Numbered from the stretch's first letter, positions 39,460-50,975 are shown. The stretch is DNA of 64,000 bases from Rhodococcoides fascians A44A (GCF_000760735.1 NZ_JMEX01000005.1:540458-604457); one strand, 5' to 3'. Numbers and translations are program-made. The notes: generated from the sequence alone by a model not told the origin.

Positions 39460-40104
39460 ATGGCCATCATTCACGCCGCAGAGTTGACGCCGAGCAAGCG
39501 CGACGCTCTCCGCGCCTGGCTACCGTCGCGTCCTTGGACGAGCAGCACGGATGTCGACATCCTCGGCGCGTACAGATTCGACGATCCCGCCGGTGCCGTC
39601 GGGATCGAGACATTCTTGATCTCGACCGGCGGCCGAGTACTGCAGGTCCCGCTCACGTACCGCGGCGCACCGTGGCCCGGGTCCGACGACGCCCTCGTGA
39701 CGACGATGGAGCACTCGGTCCTCGGAACGAGATGGGCGTACGACGGTGTGGCCGATCCGGTGTACGTGACCGCGCTGGTAACTGCGATCCTGACCGGTGG
39801 AACCGAGGCCGCCCTGGTGTACGACTACGAGGAGTACGACTACGAGGCTCCGCCGGAGAAGCGGGCCGTCACCACCCGAGTCGTCGGCACCGGAACCCCG
39901 GGCACCCCGGTACCTGCCCTCGACTCGGTGTCGTCGATCGATTCCGACGACTCGACGACGATCACCGCCGGGGCGACGCGCATCGACCTCGTCCGTGCCG
40001 TCGACACCACTCGATCGACCGCAGCCGGCCCGTCCCTGACCGGCATCTGGCCCGGCCAGTCCGAGCCCGTCGTCCTGGCCTGGATCAGGCCGCACGAGGA
40101 TTGA
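39460..40104 (+). CDS. Maltokinase N-terminal cap-like domain protein (orphan)
   Basis: A 214-residue protein made only of the cap-like domain that precedes the kinase in maltokinase (Mak/Pep2) and the C. glutamicum Cg0192 family. Recognisable pieces are MAIIHAAELTPSKRDALRAW, FDDPAGAVGIETFLIST, LQVPLTYRGAP and SVLGTRWAYDGVADPVYVTA. No kinase domain follows and no trehalose or glycogen genes are near. The ATG is chosen because TAGCGT lies 7 bases upstream. It may be a stand-alone regulator or binding module; function unknown. Confidence 0.78.
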   Translation: MAIIHAAELTPSKRDALRAWLPSRPWTSSTDVDILGAYRFDDPAGAVGIETFLISTGGRVLQVPLTYRGAPWPGSDDALVTTMEHSVLGTRWAYDGVADPVYVTALVTAILTGGTEAALVYDYEEYDYEAPPEKRAVTTRVVGTGTPGTPVPALDSVSSIDSDDSTTITAGATRIDLVRAVDTTRSTAAGPSLTGIWPGQSEPVVLAWIRPHED

Positions 40105-40150
40105 CAGACGATTACGGACTCGTTGTCGGACAAAGGTTTACCTAATTCTG

Positions 40151-40178
40151 CCGAACCGTACCCACGGCGATGGTTCGG
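40151..40178. promoter_or_regulatory. Inverted repeat over the pseudo-receiver promoter
   Basis: CCGAACC (40151-40157) and GGTTCGG (40172-40178) are perfect inverted arms 14 bases apart. They flank the place where a -35 element would sit for the TAGCAT at 40182-40187, so an operator is likely. Confidence 0.5.
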
Positions 40179-40181
40179 ACG

Positions 40182-40187
40182 TAGCAT
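40182..40187 (+). promoter_or_regulatory. -10 element for the leaderless receiver gene
   Basis: TAGCAT lies 7 bases before the GTG at 40195. The inverted repeat at 40151-40178 ends 3 bases upstream. Confidence 0.5.
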
Positions 40188-40194
40188 CGCTCAC

Positions 40195-40602
40195 GTGACC
40201 GCCTCGCTGCGCATCCTCGTCTACAGCAGCAATGCGCACACGCGCGCCGACGTCACCTCGTCCATCGGACGACGCCCCGATCCATCGCTTCCGGAAGTCG
40301 AATACCTCGAGGTCGCGAGCGAGCCCATGGTGGTGCATCACCTCGACGCAGGCGGTATAGACCTTGCGATCCTCGACGGAGAGGCAGCGCCGGCCGGCGG
40401 GATGGGTGTCGCCAAACAACTGAGGGACGAGATCGAACACTGCCCGCCGCTGGTCGTTCTCACCGGTCGCCCCGACGACAGGTGGCTGGCCGAGTGGTCC
40501 GGCGCCGATGCTGCGGTGTCGCAACCCCTCGACCCGTTCGTTCTGACGAGGGCAGTGACGGATTTACTGCGCACGTCGTCGAAATCTGTCGGTCACAACT
40601 GA
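40195..40602 (+). CDS. Atypical response-regulator receiver protein upstream of nuo
   Basis: A 135-residue single-domain CheY-like protein, in the position of Rv3143. The fold is readable (LRILVYSSNAHTR, DLAILDGEAAP, PPLVVLTGRPD, AAVSQPLDP). The phospho-acceptor Asp61 and Thr90 are present, but the acid pair after strand 1 is Ser11-Ser12 and the invariant Lys is Gln110. It therefore lacks the Mg2+-binding acids and is probably a pseudo-receiver. No output domain or sensor kinase is adjacent. It precedes nuoA by about 196 bases and may control or bind complex I; this is inference. Confidence 0.85.
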   Translation: MTASLRILVYSSNAHTRADVTSSIGRRPDPSLPEVEYLEVASEPMVVHHLDAGGIDLAILDGEAAPAGGMGVAKQLRDEIEHCPPLVVLTGRPDDRWLAEWSGADAAVSQPLDPFVLTRAVTDLLRTSSKSVGHN

Positions 40603-40798
40603 TTTCCTTCGCCGACTCGTGACGGCGCAAGATCAACTTTTCGACCGACACGCCGATCCGACTGGCCGAAAACCGAGACAAGTCGGGGCATCGCACCGGT
40701 AGGCTGTGTTTCAGCTCACAATTTCTGTTGGCTAAGGACCTCTTGGTCGGCAGAACTCCTCATTTGCTCACAAGGCAGGCACGGAGAGGCGACACAGG

Positions 40799-41158
40799 TT
40801 GAACGAGTACATCCCCATTCTGGTCCTGGGCGCTGTCGCAGTCGCCTTCGCCCTCGTGTCCGTCGTCATCGCAGCAGTTGTCGGGCCCAAGCGCTACAAC
40901 CGCGCCAAATTGGATGCCTACGAATGCGGAATCGAGCCGACCGCGCAGCCGATGGGAGCTGGCCGATACCCCGTCAAGTTCTACTTGACGGCCATGCTGT
41001 TCATCATCTTCGACATCGAGATCGTCTTCCTCTATCCCTGGGCTGTTCACTTCGACGCGCTCGGCATCTTCGGTCTTCTCGCAATGGGCATGTTCATCGT
41101 CAGCGCCGCCGTCGCGTACGCCTACGAATGGCGTCGAGGCGGCTTGAGCTGGGATTAG
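40799..41158 (+). CDS. nuoA: NADH-quinone oxidoreductase subunit A
   Basis: First gene of a complete 14-gene complex I operon. The 119 residues have three membrane helices, the family motif AYECGIEP in the first loop and [11 protein letters not shown] in helix 2. The start is TTG, with GGAGAGG about 10 bases upstream; no ATG or GTG gives a better start. In the 196-base region before it, TAGGCT (40700-40705) is a candidate -10, giving a leader of about 90 bases. Complex I couples NADH oxidation to proton pumping at the cytoplasmic membrane. Confidence 0.95.
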   Translation: MNEYIPILVLGAVAVAFALVSVVIAAVVGPKRYNRAKLDAYECGIEPTAQPMGAGRYPVKFYLTAMLFIIFDIEIVFLYPWAVHFDALGIFGLLAMGMFIVSAAVAYAYEWRRGGLSWD

Positions 41159-41196
41159 TCCGCCGATCGCGCGCCGAACAACAAGAAGGGTCCGAC

Positions 41197-41751
41197 ATGG
41201 GTCTCGAAGAGAAGCTCCCGAGCGGCTTTCTGCTGAGCACGGTGGAGGGGCTCGCCGGCTACGTTCGCAAAGGCTCGCTGTGGCCCGCGACGTTCGGACT
41301 CGCGTGCTGCGCGATCGAGATGATGGCCACCAGTTCAGGGCGGTTCGACATCGCACGTTTCGGCATGGAGGCGTTCCGCGCATCCCCTCGGCAGGCCGAC
41401 CTGATGATCGTCGCCGGACGGGTCAGCCAGAAGATGGCACCGGTTCTTCGGCAGATCTACGACCAGATGGCCGAGCCGAAATGGGTTCTGGCAATGGGCG
41501 TGTGCGCATCCTCGGGCGGGATGTTCAACAACTACGCCATAGTCCAGGGCGTCGATCATGTCGTTCCGGTCGACATCTATCTGCCGGGCTGCCCGCCGCG
41601 GCCGGAGATGCTGCTCGACGCGATCCTGAAACTGCACGAGAAAATTCAGGAGATGCCGCTGGGCGTCGACCGAGAGACGGTAGCGCGTGCCGCCGAGGAA
41701 GCAGCATTGAACTCCAGGCCGACGATCGAGCTGAAGGGACTGCTTCGATGA
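41197..41751 (+). CDS. nuoB: NADH-quinone oxidoreductase subunit B
   Basis: A 184-residue peripheral-arm subunit that holds the terminal 4Fe-4S cluster N2. The ligands are visible: tandem Cys37-Cys38 in [10 protein letters not shown], the Cys in [11 protein letters not shown], and the Cys in [10 protein letters not shown]. The ATG has AAGAAGGG upstream. Its stop overlaps the nuoC start (ATGA). Confidence 0.97.
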   Translation: MGLEEKLPSGFLLSTVEGLAGYVRKGSLWPATFGLACCAIEMMATSSGRFDIARFGMEAFRASPRQADLMIVAGRVSQKMAPVLRQIYDQMAEPKWVLAMGVCASSGGMFNNYAIVQGVDHVVPVDIYLPGCPPRPEMLLDAILKLHEKIQEMPLGVDRETVARAAEEAALNSRPTIELKGLLR

Positions 41752-42404
41752 CGGTGGACAAGCGCGGGATGTTCGGCGTCCGCGGGACGGGCGACACCTC
41801 AGGGTACGGGCGGCTCGTGATACCGCCGCTGGTTCAGGGCAGCACCGAGCGGCCGTACGGAGGATTCTTCGACTCGGTCGCAGACGAACTCGCCTCCGCA
41901 CTCCGAGACGACTTCGGTGTCGAGTTCGACGCCGCCGTCGAATCCGTCGTAGTCTTCCGCAGTGAATTGACCCTGCACGTCCGGCGCGAGCACCTGCGCG
42001 CAGTGGCGAGCACGCTTCGAAACGGTCCCGAGCTACGGTTCGAGATGTGCCTGGGCGTCAACGGCGTTCACTATCCACAGAACACCGGCCGGGAACTTCA
42101 CGCGTGCTATCCCCTGCTCTCCATCACCCACAACCGTCGTGTTCGTCTGGAAGTGTCGGTGCCGGAATCGGATCCGCACATCCCGAGCCTCGTCGGTATC
42201 TACCCGACGAACGACTGGCACGAACGCGAAACGTTCGACTTCTTCGGCATCGAGTTCGACGGACACCCGTCGCTGACACGCATTCAGATGCCCGACGACT
42301 GGGTGGGTCATCCCCAGCGCAAGGACTATCCGTTGGGTGGGATTCCCGTCGAGTACAAGGGCGCGAGCATTCCCCCACCCGATCGACGGCGGGAGTACAA
42401 CTGA
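41748..42404 (+). CDS. nuoC: NADH-quinone oxidoreductase subunit C
   Basis: A 218-residue subunit (30-kDa type) of the connecting arm. The family signature [16 protein letters not shown] and the following [15 protein letters not shown] are intact. It is separate from nuoD, unlike the fused nuoCD of E. coli. The N-terminal 40 residues are a Gly-rich actinobacterial extension. It overlaps nuoB by 4 bases and shares one base with the nuoD ATG. Confidence 0.96.
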   Translation: MTVDKRGMFGVRGTGDTSGYGRLVIPPLVQGSTERPYGGFFDSVADELASALRDDFGVEFDAAVESVVVFRSELTLHVRREHLRAVASTLRNGPELRFEMCLGVNGVHYPQNTGRELHACYPLLSITHNRRVRLEVSVPESDPHIPSLVGIYPTNDWHERETFDFFGIEFDGHPSLTRIQMPDDWVGHPQRKDYPLGGIPVEYKGASIPPPDRRREYN

Positions 42405-43735
42405 TGACGGACACAGCAGGCCACGACACGTCGGCCCCTCCGGAGAAATCCTTCACCGTGTCCGGGCAGGACTGGGACGACATCGTGGCGGCAGCCGCCG
42501 ACACGTCGACGTCCTCGGAGGAGCGGATCGTCGTCAACATGGGTCCGCAGCACCCGTCGACGCACGGTGTACTGCGTCTGATTCTGGAGATCGAAGCCGA
42601 GACCGTGACTGAGGCCAGATGCGGGATCGGCTATCTGCACACCGGGATCGAGAAGAACCTCGAGTTCCGAAACTGGACCCAGGGCGTCACGTTCGTCACG
42701 CGCATGGATTATCTGTCCCCTTTCTTCAACGAGGCTGCATATTGTCTGGGTGTCGAGAAACTCCTCGACATCACCGACGAGATTCCCGAGCGCGCGACCG
42801 TGATTCGCGTTCTGCTGATGGAACTCAACAGAATCTCGTCGCACCTCGTCGCGCTGGCGACAGGCGGGATGGAACTCGGCGCCGTGACTGCGATGCTGTT
42901 CGGATTCCGCGAACGAGAACAGATCCTCGACGTGTTCGAAACCATCACCGGCCTCAGAATGAACCACGCGTACATCAGGCCCGGTGGTCTGGCGCAGGAT
43001 TTGCCCGAGGGAGCGATCCAGAAGATACGCGACCTTCTGAAGACACTGCCGTCCGGATTGACCGACATGTCGAACATGTTGGACGACAACAGGATCTGGA
43101 AGGCTCGAACCAAGGGTATCGGTTATCTCGACCTCACCGGATGCATGGCGCTCGGGATCACGGGACCGATGCTCAGGTCCACCGGCCTGCCCCACGACCT
43201 ACGCGTGTCGCAGCCGTACTGCGGTTACGAGAACTACGAGTTCGATGTGTGCACCGACACCGGGTGCGACGCGTACGGCCGCTACATCATTCGGGTCGCG
43301 GAGATGCGTGAGTCGTTGAAGATCGTGGAACAGTGCCTCGATCGGCTCCGGCCGGGACCGATCATGATCGACGACAAGAAGATCGCGTGGCCGGCCGACC
43401 TGTCCGTGGGGTCCGACGGAATGGGCAATTCCGCGGACCACGTCCGGGACATCATGAACACGTCGATGGAATCGCTGATCCACCATTTCAAGCTGGTGAC
43501 CGAGGGGTTCCGCGTTCCGGCCGGGCAGGTCTACGTTGCCGTCGAGTCGCCGCGCGGCGAGCTCGGCGTGCACATGGTGAGCGACGGCGGAACTCGGCCG
43601 TTCCGGGTGCACTACCGGGATCCGTCGTTCACCAACCTCCAAGCCGTGGCTGCGACGTGCGAGGGCGGGATGGTTGCCGACGTCATCGCCGCCGTCGCCA
43701 GCATCGATCCGGTGATGGGCGGTGTCGACCGATGA
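42404..43735 (+). CDS. nuoD: NADH-quinone oxidoreductase subunit D
   Basis: A 443-residue (49-kDa type) subunit lining the quinone pocket. The quinone-head site [14 protein letters not shown] with its His pair is near residue 46, and the conserved [10 protein letters not shown] and GYENYEFDV segments follow. The first 40 residues are an Asp/Ser/Thr-rich extension. The start ATG shares its A with the nuoC stop (TGATG). Confidence 0.97.
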   Translation: MTDTAGHDTSAPPEKSFTVSGQDWDDIVAAAADTSTSSEERIVVNMGPQHPSTHGVLRLILEIEAETVTEARCGIGYLHTGIEKNLEFRNWTQGVTFVTRMDYLSPFFNEAAYCLGVEKLLDITDEIPERATVIRVLLMELNRISSHLVALATGGMELGAVTAMLFGFREREQILDVFETITGLRMNHAYIRPGGLAQDLPEGAIQKIRDLLKTLPSGLTDMSNMLDDNRIWKARTKGIGYLDLTGCMALGITGPMLRSTGLPHDLRVSQPYCGYENYEFDVCTDTGCDAYGRYIIRVAEMRESLKIVEQCLDRLRPGPIMIDDKKIAWPADLSVGSDGMGNSADHVRDIMNTSMESLIHHFKLVTEGFRVPAGQVYVAVESPRGELGVHMVSDGGTRPFRVHYRDPSFTNLQAVAATCEGGMVADVIAAVASIDPVMGGVDR

Positions 43736-44559
43736 GCGAGAAGGTCCACCTTCGACTCCGAACCCGCCCGGCTCCGTACCCGGACGATGTCCGGGTCCGC
43801 CTCGACGAGGACGCCAGGGCGATCATCGCGAGGTACTCGCCTCCGGACGCGCCGAACCCGGCGATGGCACGGTCGGCGCTGCTGCCGTTGCTCCACCTCG
43901 TGCAGTCCCAGGACGGGTATGTTTCCCCCACCGGAATCGAATTCTGCGCCGAGCACCTCGGGTTGACGGGTGCCGAAGTCACAGCCGTGTCGAGTTTCTA
44001 CTCCATGTATCGGCGCGAGCCGACGGGCGACTACCTCGTCGGCGTCTGCACCAACACTCTGTGTGCCGTGATGGGCGGAGACGCGATCATGGACGCTCTG
44101 CGCGAACACGTCGACCCCGCCGATCCGGCCGTGACCCTCACGCACGTCGAATGCAATGCGGCGTGCGACTACGCGCCGGTCGTCATGGTCAACTGGGAGT
44201 TCTTCGACAATCAGACACCGGAATCCGCTCGTGCACTGGTCGATTCGCTCCGCTCCGACACCGAGGTGGTTCCCACCCGTGGTGCATCGTTGTGCACGTT
44301 CCAGGAGACTGAGCGAATTCTCGCCGGTTTCCCCGACCAGCGGCTCGGCGCCGTGCACGCGGGTGGACGTGCGGGTGCGCCGACGCTGGCAGGTCTGCGG
44401 TTCGCTCGCGAGCACGGAATGAACGCGCCGACTGCGGACGAAGTGCGAGACAGTGGAGCCGCCCCGTTGGGCTCCGAGCAGGCCAACGCCGCCGAGACCA
44501 CCAAGGACAAGCCCGCTCCTGCACCGACGGAACCGGTTCCCCCCGAGAAAGGACCGTGA
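43732..44559 (+). CDS. nuoE: NADH-quinone oxidoreductase subunit E
   Basis: A 275-residue (24-kDa type) subunit with the 2Fe-2S cluster N1a: [13 protein letters not shown] supplies C-x4-C and [12 protein letters not shown] supplies C-x3-C. The thioredoxin-like core is complete. About 70 extra C-terminal residues, ending in a Pro/Ala/Glu-rich stretch, are beyond the E. coli length and appear disordered. The ATG overlaps the nuoD stop by 4 bases. Confidence 0.95.
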   Translation: MSEKVHLRLRTRPAPYPDDVRVRLDEDARAIIARYSPPDAPNPAMARSALLPLLHLVQSQDGYVSPTGIEFCAEHLGLTGAEVTAVSSFYSMYRREPTGDYLVGVCTNTLCAVMGGDAIMDALREHVDPADPAVTLTHVECNAACDYAPVVMVNWEFFDNQTPESARALVDSLRSDTEVVPTRGASLCTFQETERILAGFPDQRLGAVHAGGRAGAPTLAGLRFAREHGMNAPTADEVRDSGAAPLGSEQANAAETTKDKPAPAPTEPVPPEKGP

Positions 44560-44560
44560 C

Positions 44561-45874
44561 GTGGCGCTGACCCCTGTCCTGAGCAGTTACTGGGACGACC
44601 CCGAATCATGGACCCTCGAAACCTACGAACGCCACGGCGGCTACGACGGCCTCCGCCGTGCACTCGAGATGCCCGCGGGCGACGTGATCGCCACGGTCAA
44701 GGACGCGGGACTTCGGGGCCGTGGAGGAGCCGGATTCCCGACGGGGATGAAGTGGAGCTTCATCCCGCAGGGTGACGGCAAGCCGCACTATCTCGTGGTC
44801 AACGCCGACGAGTCCGAGCCCGGCACGTGCAAGGACATGCCGTTGCTTCTGGCGACGCCGCAAGTCCTGATCGAGGGAATCGTGGTCGCGGCGTACGCAA
44901 TTCGGGCGCACCGCGCCTACATCTATCTGCGAGGCGAGGTCGTCCCCGTGCTTCGACGTGTTCAGGCTGCAGTCGAGGAGGCCTATGCCTCCGGGTATCT
45001 CGGCAAGGACATCCTCGGCAGCGGATTCGATCTGGACGTCGTGGTGCACGCGGGCGCGGGCGCGTACATCTGCGGCGAGGAGACGGCTCAGCTGGACTCG
45101 CTGGAGGGTCGACGTGGGCAACCTCGACTACGGCCGCCGTTTCCTGCGGTGGCAGGTCTGTACGCGTGCCCGACGGTGGTCAACAACGTCGAGTCCATCG
45201 CGAGCGTCCCGTCGATTCTGCGCAACGGTGTCGACTGGTTCCGGTCCATGGGCAGCGAGAAGTCCCCGGGTTTCACGCTGTACTCGTTGTCGGGGCACGT
45301 GAGCACTCCCGGACAGTACGAGGCTCCGCTCGGCATCACACTGCGGGAGCTTCTGGACTACGCGGGCGGTGTGCGCGAGGGTCATTCGCTGAAGTTCTGG
45401 ACGCCAGGCGGGTCGTCGACGCCGATCTTCACTGCCGAGCATCTCGACGTTCCGTTGGACTACGAGGGCGTCGGTGCAGCCGGATCCATGCTAGGAACCA
45501 AGGCATTGCAGATATTCGACGAAACGACGTGCGTCGTACGTGCGGTACGGAGATGGACGGAGTTCTACGCCCACGAATCCTGCGGCAAATGCACGCCGTG
45601 CCGCGAAGGAACGTACTGGCTCGTGCAGATCTACGAGAGGCTCGAAACCGGCCGCGGAACGGAATCGGATCTCGACACGTTGCTCGACATCGCGGACAGC
45701 ATTCTCGGCAAGTCCTTCTGTGCCCTCGGCGACGGCGCAGTCAGCCCGATCACGTCGTCGCTGAAGCATTTCAGAGACGAGTACGCACAGCACATCGGCG
45801 CATCCTGCCCGTTCGATCCGCACCGCAGCACGCTGATGTCCGCCGAACTGACAGCGGGAGGGCTTTCGTCATGA
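44561..45874 (+). CDS. nuoF: NADH-quinone oxidoreductase subunit F
   Basis: A 437-residue (51-kDa type) subunit that binds NADH and FMN and holds 4Fe-4S cluster N3. The NADH/FMN loop is [16 protein letters not shown], and the cluster ligands are [13 protein letters not shown] plus the Cys in [11 protein letters not shown]. The GTG start comes one base after the nuoE stop with GAAAGGA upstream. Its stop overlaps the nuoG start. Confidence 0.97.
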   Translation: MALTPVLSSYWDDPESWTLETYERHGGYDGLRRALEMPAGDVIATVKDAGLRGRGGAGFPTGMKWSFIPQGDGKPHYLVVNADESEPGTCKDMPLLLATPQVLIEGIVVAAYAIRAHRAYIYLRGEVVPVLRRVQAAVEEAYASGYLGKDILGSGFDLDVVVHAGAGAYICGEETAQLDSLEGRRGQPRLRPPFPAVAGLYACPTVVNNVESIASVPSILRNGVDWFRSMGSEKSPGFTLYSLSGHVSTPGQYEAPLGITLRELLDYAGGVREGHSLKFWTPGGSSTPIFTAEHLDVPLDYEGVGAAGSMLGTKALQIFDETTCVVRAVRRWTEFYAHESCGKCTPCREGTYWLVQIYERLETGRGTESDLDTLLDIADSILGKSFCALGDGAVSPITSSLKHFRDEYAQHIGASCPFDPHRSTLMSAELTAGGLSS

Positions 45875-48219
45875 GCACCTCGGTGGACACCGTCACCGTC
45901 AGCATCGACGGCCAGGAAATCCAGGTCCTTCCCGGCACCCTGGTGATACGTGCCGCGGAGCTGATCGGCATTCAGATTCCCCGGTTCTGCGACCACCCGC
46001 TCCTCGATCCGGTGGGGGCCTGCCGCCAATGTCTCGTCGAGGTGGAGGGCCAGCGCAAACCGTTGGCGTCGTGCACCACCATGGTGACCGACGGCATGAT
46101 CGTTCGCACTCAGCTGAGCTCGCCGGTTGCTGCGAAGGCGCAGAAGGGCGTGATGGAGCTGTTGCTCATCAATCATCCGCTCGACTGCCCGGTGTGCGAC
46201 AAGGGCGGCGAGTGCCCCCTGCAGAACCAGGCGATGTCGGCAGGCCGGTCCGAGTCACGGTTCGTCGAGGAGAAGCGCACGTATCCGAAACCGATTCCGC
46301 TGTCCACCGAGGTGCTGCTGGACCGCGAGCGGTGCGTGCTCTGCGCGCGGTGCACTCGATTCTCCTCGCAGATCGCGGGCGACCCGTTCATCGAGCTCGT
46401 CGAGCGAGGGGCGCTGCAGCAGGTCGGCATCTACGAGAACGAGCCGTTCGAGTCCTATTTCTCCGGCAACACCGTGCAGGTCTGTCCGGTCGGGGCACTG
46501 ACCGGAGCGGCGTACCGATTCCGCGCTCGGCCCTACGACCTGGTGTCGACTCCGAGCGCCTGCGAGCACTGCGCCAGCGGGTGCGCGCAACGTACCGATC
46601 ATCGCCGCGGAAAAGTGTTGCGCCGCCTGGCGGGAGACGACCCGACCGTCAACGAGGAATGGAACTGCGACAAGGGACGGTGGGCGTTCACGTACGCCAC
46701 CGAGCCCGACAGGTTGACCACTCCGCTCGTGCGCACGGCAGACGGATCTCTGGAACCCGCGTCGTGGTCCGAGGCCATGGCAGTCGCGGCCGCGGGACTG
46801 AGCAAGGCCGATCGAGTGGGCGTGCTCGTCGGCGGCCGCGCAACCGTGGAGGATGCCTACGCGTATTCGAAGTTCACTCGGGTCACGTTGCGCACGAACG
46901 ACATCGATTTCCGTGCTCGTGCACACAGCATCGAGGAGGCCGAGTTCCTCGCCTCGCATGTCGCCGGCGCCGACACGAACGTCACCTACGCGCGACTCGA
47001 GAACGCTCCCGCAGTGGTCCTGGTCGGATTCGAGCCCGAGGAAGAATCGCCCATCGTCTTCCTCAGACTGCGCAAAGCCGTCCGCACGAAGGGTCAGAAG
47101 GTGAAGGCCGTCGCGCCGTTCCTGTCGGCCGGGACGTGCAAGCTGGGCGCGTCGTTGATTTCCTGTGTGCCCGGCCAGGAGCCCGCGGCGCTCGCCGACC
47201 TCGGAGATCTGCCCGAGGGCAGTGTGATTCTGGTCGGCGAACGAGTGGCGGACACTGCTGGCGGCTACACGGCGGTCGTCGCCGCATCGCAGGAAACCGG
47301 TGCTGCCCTGGCCTGGATTCCTCGACGGGCAGGCGATCGTGGTGCGCTCGACATGGGAGCGCTGCCGACCCTTCTTCCCGGTGGGCGACCTGTCGGCGAC
47401 GCAGGCGCGCGAACGGACCTCGCCGAGTTCTGGGGCACGACTGCAGTGCCCGACTCCCACGGGCTGGACACGACGGGAATCCTCGGCTCGGCGAGGTCGG
47501 GCGGCGCACTCGTGGTCGGCGGCGTCGAGCTCGCAGACCTGCCCGATCCCGCCGCCGCAGCAGCGGCGCTGAACAGCGCATCGTTCGTGGTCAGCCTCGA
47601 GATCCGCCACAGCAGCGTCACCGAACATGCGGACGTGGTGTTCCCGGTCGCTCCGGTGACCGAGAAGGCAGGGACCTATCTGGACTGGGAAGGCCGCTCG
47701 CGTTCCTTCGAGGCAGCGATTCCCGATTCGCGGTCGCTGACCGACGGCCGGGTACTCCATGCACTCGCCGCCCAGATGAACGCGCCCATCGGCCTTCCCG
47801 ACGTCCAGAGCACGCGCAGCGAGATCGACAGGCTGGGATCCTGGACGGGCGCGCCTCCCCCAGCGCCGAGCCACGATCCATCTCCGACCCCGACACCGAG
47901 CGTCGGCGAAGCCGTTCTCGCCACCTGGAGAATGCTGCTGGATGCCGGCCGCATGCAGGACGGTGAACCGCATCTCGCCGGTACCGCGCGCACCCCGGTG
48001 GTGCGGCTGTCCCCCGGCACGGCGGCAGAGATAGGCGTCTCCGAAGGTGATCCGGTGACGGTGTCGTCGGGCGGGGGATCGATCACCCTCCCGCTGGCGA
48101 TCACCGACCTACCCGATCGGGTGGTGTGGCTGCCGATGCGCTCGACCGGGTCCGAGGTCAACTCGGCACTCGGAGTAGGCAACGGCGCCGTCGTCCGTGT
48201 CGAAGGCGCGTCGTCGTGA
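45871..48219 (+). CDS. nuoG: NADH-quinone oxidoreductase subunit G
   Basis: A 782-residue (75-kDa type) subunit with several Fe-S clusters. The N-terminal 2Fe-2S domain ([17 protein letters not shown]), the His-ligated N5 region ([17 protein letters not shown]) and the N4 region ([10 protein letters not shown]) are followed by CEHCASGC and a later Cys (EWNCDKGRW), the ligands of the extra N7 cluster also found in E. coli. A degenerate molybdopterin-enzyme domain makes up the rest. It overlaps nuoF and nuoH by 4 bases each. Confidence 0.97.
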   Translation: MSTSVDTVTVSIDGQEIQVLPGTLVIRAAELIGIQIPRFCDHPLLDPVGACRQCLVEVEGQRKPLASCTTMVTDGMIVRTQLSSPVAAKAQKGVMELLLINHPLDCPVCDKGGECPLQNQAMSAGRSESRFVEEKRTYPKPIPLSTEVLLDRERCVLCARCTRFSSQIAGDPFIELVERGALQQVGIYENEPFESYFSGNTVQVCPVGALTGAAYRFRARPYDLVSTPSACEHCASGCAQRTDHRRGKVLRRLAGDDPTVNEEWNCDKGRWAFTYATEPDRLTTPLVRTADGSLEPASWSEAMAVAAAGLSKADRVGVLVGGRATVEDAYAYSKFTRVTLRTNDIDFRARAHSIEEAEFLASHVAGADTNVTYARLENAPAVVLVGFEPEEESPIVFLRLRKAVRTKGQKVKAVAPFLSAGTCKLGASLISCVPGQEPAALADLGDLPEGSVILVGERVADTAGGYTAVVAASQETGAALAWIPRRAGDRGALDMGALPTLLPGGRPVGDAGARTDLAEFWGTTAVPDSHGLDTTGILGSARSGGALVVGGVELADLPDPAAAAAALNSASFVVSLEIRHSSVTEHADVVFPVAPVTEKAGTYLDWEGRSRSFEAAIPDSRSLTDGRVLHALAAQMNAPIGLPDVQSTRSEIDRLGSWTGAPPPAPSHDPSPTPTPSVGEAVLATWRMLLDAGRMQDGEPHLAGTARTPVVRLSPGTAAEIGVSEGDPVTVSSGGGSITLPLAITDLPDRVVWLPMRSTGSEVNSALGVGNGAVVRVEGASS

Positions 48220-49466
48220 GCGGGACGTTCGGGACGGACCCGTGGTGGCTCGTGGTCGCGAAGTCGCTGGCGATCTTCGTCTTCCTGATCCTGACACCGC
48301 TCGTCTGCATTCTCGTCGAACGGAAGGTCATGGCGCGTATGCAGAACCGCGTCGGACCGAACCGAGTAGGGCCGGGCGGAATGCTCCAGAGCCTCGCCGA
48401 CGGCGTGAAGCTGGCGCTGAAGGAAGGGATCGTCCCCAAGGGCGTCGACAAACCGATCTACCTTCTGGCTCCGGTGATCGCGACGGTGCCCGCGTTCATG
48501 GCCTTCGCCGTGATTCCCTTCGGACCCGAAGTGTCGATCCTCGGCCACCGGACTGCCCTGCAGCTGACGGACTTTCCGGTCGGAGTCCTGTACATCCTTG
48601 CCGTCACATCCGTCGGTGTGTACGGAATCGTGCTCGCCGGGTGGGCGTCGGGTTCGACGTACCCTTTGCTCGGAGGGTTGAGATCCACCGCGCAGGTCAT
48701 CTCGTACGAGATCGCGATGGGCTTGTCCTTCACCGCGGTTTTCCTGTACGCGGGCACCATGTCGACATCCGGAATCGTTGCCGCACAGTCGAACACGTGG
48801 TACATCTTTCTGCTGTTCCCGTCGTTCGCGATCTATCTGACGTCCATGGTGGGTGAAACCAACCGCGCTCCCTTCGACCTTCCCGAGGCCGAGGGTGAGT
48901 TGGTCGGCGGATTCCACACCGAGTACTCCTCCCTGAACTTCGCGATGTTCATGCTCGCCGAGTACGTCAACATGGTCACGGTGTCCGCACTCGCGACAAC
49001 ACTGTTCCTCGGCGGATGGCATGCACCGTTCCCGATCAGCCTGTGGGACGGCGCGAATGCCGGGTGGTGGCCGGTTCTGTGGTTCACGCTGAAGGTGTGG
49101 CTCTTCCTGTTCGTCTTCATCTGGCTGCGAAGCACGTTGCCGCGACTGCGCTACGACCAGTTCATGAATCTCGGCTGGAAGGTTCTGATCCCGATCTCGT
49201 TGATCTGGATAATGCTCGTGGCCACCGTCCGCGCGTTCCGCATCGAAGGATACGGATCACTGGCTGTCGCGCTGGTCGTCGTCAGCGCCGTCGTGGCTCT
49301 GTCGGTAGCGGTCTTCGTCCGGCGCCGGTTGCACCGCGAGCCGGACGAGCCGTCCCCACCGTCCACGCACGACGAACCGTTCGATCCGTTCGCCGGCGGT
49401 TTCCCCGTCCCACCGATGCCGGGACAGACACTGCCGACACCAGTGAAGGAGCGCAGCGATGCCTGA
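48216..49466 (+). CDS. nuoH: NADH-quinone oxidoreductase subunit H
   Basis: A 416-residue membrane subunit at the junction of the two arms, closing the quinone tunnel. About eight helices and the conserved loops [13 protein letters not shown] and [19 protein letters not shown] are present. About 50 C-terminal residues rich in Pro, Asp and Glu extend beyond the E. coli protein. GTG start overlapping nuoG (GTGA); its end overlaps nuoI by 8 bases. Confidence 0.97.
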   Translation: MSGTFGTDPWWLVVAKSLAIFVFLILTPLVCILVERKVMARMQNRVGPNRVGPGGMLQSLADGVKLALKEGIVPKGVDKPIYLLAPVIATVPAFMAFAVIPFGPEVSILGHRTALQLTDFPVGVLYILAVTSVGVYGIVLAGWASGSTYPLLGGLRSTAQVISYEIAMGLSFTAVFLYAGTMSTSGIVAAQSNTWYIFLLFPSFAIYLTSMVGETNRAPFDLPEAEGELVGGFHTEYSSLNFAMFMLAEYVNMVTVSALATTLFLGGWHAPFPISLWDGANAGWWPVLWFTLKVWLFLFVFIWLRSTLPRLRYDQFMNLGWKVLIPISLIWIMLVATVRAFRIEGYGSLAVALVVVSAVVALSVAVFVRRRLHREPDEPSPPSTHDEPFDPFAGGFPVPPMPGQTLPTPVKERSDA

Positions 49467-49962
49467 ATTTCTCGGTCCGGTGGCAGGTTTCGGTGTCACG
49501 TTCTCGACGATGTTCAAGAAGCCGGTGACGGAGTTCTATCCCGAGGACAAGGTACCGACCGCTCAGCGTTACCACGGCAGGCACCAGCTCAATCGTTACC
49601 CCGATGGCCTCGAGAAGTGCATCGGGTGCGAGCTGTGTGCTTGGGCGTGCCCGGCGGATGCGATCTACGTCGAGGGCGCGGACAACACCGACGAGGAGCG
49701 CTGGTCCCCCGGTGAGAGATACGGGCAGGTCTATCAGATCAACTACCTCCGCTGCATCGGATGCGGGCTGTGCATCGAAGCCTGCCCGACGCGCGCGTTG
49801 ACCATGACCAACGAGTACGAGTTGGCCGACGACAACCGCGCCGACCTCATCTACGAGAAGGACCGCCTCCTCGCGCCGATGGAACCGGGCATGGAACCCG
49901 CGCCACATCCCATGGCCGAGAACACGACTGCGGCCGACTACTACCGAGGGACGATCCGATGA
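49459..49962 (+). CDS. nuoI: NADH-quinone oxidoreductase subunit I
   Basis: A 167-residue ferredoxin-like subunit with two 4Fe-4S clusters, N6a and N6b: [12 protein letters not shown] and [12 protein letters not shown]. The short C-terminal tail is acidic. It overlaps nuoH by 8 bases and nuoJ by 4. Confidence 0.97.
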   Translation: MPEFLGPVAGFGVTFSTMFKKPVTEFYPEDKVPTAQRYHGRHQLNRYPDGLEKCIGCELCAWACPADAIYVEGADNTDEERWSPGERYGQVYQINYLRCIGCGLCIEACPTRALTMTNEYELADDNRADLIYEKDRLLAPMEPGMEPAPHPMAENTTAADYYRGTIR

Positions 49963-50678
49963 GCACCGGAACCGCCGAGGCCGTCCAGTTCTGGCTGCTG
50001 GGCGGATTGGCGGTACTGGGTGCGATCGCGATGGTCTGCGCCACCAAAGCCGTGTACTCGGCTCTGTTCCTCGCGGTCACGATGATCATCCTGGCCGTGT
50101 TCTACATCGCGCAGGGCGCAGTGTTCCTCGGCGTCGTACAAGTCGTCGTCTACACCGGCGCGGTGATGATGCTGTTCCTGTTCGTGTTGATGCTCGTCGG
50201 GGTGGACTCGGCGGACTCGTTGACCGAAACGCTGAAAGGTCAACGGCCTGCCGCGATCGCCGCAGGCATCGGCTTCGGGCTCGTCGTCATCGGTGCGATC
50301 GGCAACGCATCGGTGGAGAGCGGGCGACCGGACTTCGTCGGACTCGACGCCGCCAATGCGGGCGGCAACGTCGAAGGCCTCGCCGAGCTCATCTTCGTTC
50401 GCTACCTCTGGGCGTTCGAACTCACCGGTGCGCTGCTGATCATCGCCACGGTCGGCGCGATGATCCTCGCCCACCGTGAGCGGTTCACCGAGCGGCAAGG
50501 TCAGCGCGAGCTGTCCGAGCAGCGCTTCCGCGACGGCACTCACGTCACGCCGATGCCGAGTCCCGGAGTGTATGCCCGGCACAACGCCGTCGACTGGCCC
50601 GCGCGTCTGCCCGACGGGTCACCGTCGGAGCTGTCCGTCAACCCGATGCACCGCGGTCACCGGGACGGTGAGATGTGA
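49959..50678 (+). CDS. nuoJ: NADH-quinone oxidoreductase subunit J
   Basis: A 239-residue membrane subunit with five helices; [20 protein letters not shown] is the conserved third helix with its pi-bulge region. A hydrophilic C-terminal tail of about 65 residues follows the last helix. Overlaps nuoI (ATGA) and nuoK (GTGA). Confidence 0.95.
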   Translation: MSTGTAEAVQFWLLGGLAVLGAIAMVCATKAVYSALFLAVTMIILAVFYIAQGAVFLGVVQVVVYTGAVMMLFLFVLMLVGVDSADSLTETLKGQRPAAIAAGIGFGLVVIGAIGNASVESGRPDFVGLDAANAGGNVEGLAELIFVRYLWAFELTGALLIIATVGAMILAHRERFTERQGQRELSEQRFRDGTHVTPMPSPGVYARHNAVDWPARLPDGSPSELSVNPMHRGHRDGEM

Positions 50679-50974
50679 ATCCCGAGAACTACCTGTATCT
50701 GTCGGTCCTCCTCTTCACGATCGGTGCGGCGGGTGTTCTGTTGCGCCGCAACGCGATCGTCGTGTTCATGTGCATCGAGCTCATGCTCAACGCCGCCAAC
50801 CTCGCATTCGTGACGTTCGCCCGGATGCACGGCAATCTCGAAGGCCAGGTCTTCGCGTTCTTCACCATGGTGGTGGCTGCAGCCGAGGTGGTCGTCGGCC
50901 TCGCGATCATCATGACCATCTTCCGTGCCCGCCGCTCGGCCTCGGTCGACGACGCCAACCTGCTGAAGAACTGA
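50675..50974 (+). CDS. nuoK: NADH-quinone oxidoreductase subunit K
   Basis: A 99-residue, three-helix membrane subunit. The conserved Glu of the proton path lies in [17 protein letters not shown], and a second acidic residue is in [13 protein letters not shown]. The GTG start overlaps nuoJ by 4 bases; nuoL begins one base after its stop. Confidence 0.96.
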   Translation: MNPENYLYLSVLLFTIGAAGVLLRRNAIVVFMCIELMLNAANLAFVTFARMHGNLEGQVFAFFTMVVAAAEVVVGLAIIMTIFRARRSASVDDANLLKN

Positions 50975-50975
50975 C

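Noticed and set aside
40619..40702. 27-residue open frame between the receiver gene and nuoA
   Set aside because: No ribosome-binding site, no hydrophobic or motif content; more likely untranslated leader or promoter DNA.
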